DNA of 6,035 bases from Granulosicoccaceae bacterium (GTDB lineage: Bacteria > Pseudomonadota > Gammaproteobacteria > Granulosicoccales > Granulosicoccaceae). Position 1 is the stretch's first letter. Each line of letters begins with the position of its first letter. The position numbers and the translations under genes were made by a program. Under the pieces are notes generated by a model that had not been told where the DNA came from, ran no database searches, and was given only the letters and a program-made list of their open reading frames with translations. Location of the stretch: contig JALZUX010000648.1 in assembly GCA_023301405.1 (NCBI GenBank), positions 1 through 6,035 of the forward strand, read 5' to 3'. Positions 5,446 to 6,035 of this stretch are shown here, piece after piece.

Positions 5446-6035
5446 GTGACTAAAATAATCGATGGTAAGTCTTTTGCGGAAAATCTTCGTGCCGATTTGG
5501 CGAAAAAAGTAGCAGCACTCAAAGAGCGCGATGGAATCGTTCCAGGACTGGCCGTAGTGCTGGTAGGAGAGGATCCGGCTAGCCAGGTGTATGTTCGCAA
5601 TAAAGGCAAGCAAACCAAAGAAGTGGGCATGCACAGTTTTGAACACAAGTTGCCGGATACTGCCACTCAGGATGAACTGATGGCGATAGTCGACAAACTG
5701 AATGCCGATGACTCGGTGCACGGGATTCTGGTGCAACTGCCACTGCCAAAGCAAATTGAAGAAAATGCAGTAATTAATCGCATTAACCCTGATAAAGATG
5801 TGGATGGTTTTCATCTAAATAACGTTGGCCGGTTAGCGATCGGCGATAACGGAATTGTGCCGTGCACTCCGTTGGGTTGTCTGATGATGATCAAAGAACA
5901 GTTGGGTGACTTGTCGGGTAAACATGCTGTCGTCGTCGGGCGGTCTAATATAGTCGGCAAGCCGATTGCCAATTTGCTGCTGCAGGAAAATTGCACAGTG
6001 GTGATCACCCATTCCCGGACTACAAACCTTGAAGA
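5446..6035 (+). CDS. folD: Bifunctional methylenetetrahydrofolate dehydrogenase / methenyl-THF cyclohydrolase, partial
   Basis: The frame runs from a GTG start to the window end, giving 196 residues; FolD is usually about 280-300, so the C-terminal third is missing. FolD oxidises 5,10-methylene-THF with NADP and hydrolyses the methenyl product to 10-formyl-THF in cytoplasmic one-carbon metabolism. Visible signatures are IIDGK (4-8), [13 protein letters not shown] with Tyr49 and the catalytic Lys53, GILVQLPLP (93-101), PDKDVDGFH (115-123), VPCTPLGC (138-145), and the dinucleotide-binding GRSNIVGKP (165-173). The TPLGCL and HSRT wording is closer to alphaproteobacterial FolD than to E. coli FolD. 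It is a housekeeping gene with its own candidate promoter and probably has no functional link with the polysaccharide operon. Confidence 0.97.
   Translation, partial: MTKIIDGKSFAENLRADLAKKVAALKERDGIVPGLAVVLVGEDPASQVYVRNKGKQTKEVGMHSFEHKLPDTATQDELMAIVDKLNADDSVHGILVQLPLPKQIEENAVINRINPDKDVDGFHLNNVGRLAIGDNGIVPCTPLGCLMMIKEQLGDLSGKHAVVVGRSNIVGKPIANLLLQENCTVVITHSRTTNLE

Noticed and set aside
5245..5814. Long minus-strand frame (189 codons) across the folD start
   Set aside because: It is antisense to unmistakable FolD and has low-complexity, unfamilial content.
1..6035. CRISPR array, insertion sequence or attachment site
   Set aside because: There are no regularly spaced repeats, transposase or integrase motifs, or flanking terminal inverted repeats.

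Overview
The window reads as part of the chromosome of a Gram-negative proteobacterium, probably aquatic. The reasons are a moderate base composition (GC roughly mid-40s % by eye), Shine-Dalgarno-led genes, a lipobox protein, and a FolD whose 'VPCTPLGCL' and 'THSRT' wording resembles alphaproteobacterial FolD more than that of E. coli. The class is not settled by what is visible.

Layout. Positions 1-701 (minus strand) hold the N-terminal 233 residues of a membrane-anchored DUF3131 protein cut off by the window edge. Positions 702-935 are non-coding as far as I can see. A possible 62-residue lipoprotein gene lies on the minus strand at 936-1124, and two short perfect palindromes lie inside it. 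A plus-strand gene set starts at 1173: a STAS-domain anti-anti-sigma-type protein (1173-1511), an RsbW/SpoIIAB-type HATPase (1540-1989), a multi-spanning family 2 glycosyltransferase of the cellulose-synthase type (2005-3858), and a second DUF3131 protein (3855-5204) whose start overlaps the glycosyltransferase stop by 4 bp. After a 241-base gap with a small in-frame repeat and a candidate promoter, folD (5446 to the window end) begins. It is a housekeeping gene and probably marks the edge of the polysaccharide locus.

How the genes may work together. The glycosyltransferase has the D, DxD, [ST]ED and QxxRW-like elements of processive polysaccharide synthases. It probably polymerises a glycan in the cytoplasm and exports it through its own membrane channel. 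The co-translated DUF3131 protein has one N-terminal membrane anchor and a large predicted periplasmic domain with glucoamylase-like sequence features, so it is a plausible processing or trimming partner, in the position BcsZ cellulase holds in cellulose loci (inference). The STAS and HATPase genes form a classical partner-switching pair immediately upstream in the same direction. The synthase shows no PilZ (cyclic-di-GMP) domain. The main hypothesis is therefore an exopolysaccharide synthase controlled by serine-phosphorylation partner switching, comparable in logic to SypA/SypE in Vibrio fischeri. The divergent DUF3131 paralogue at the left edge suggests the locus, or a second module of it, continues beyond position 1.
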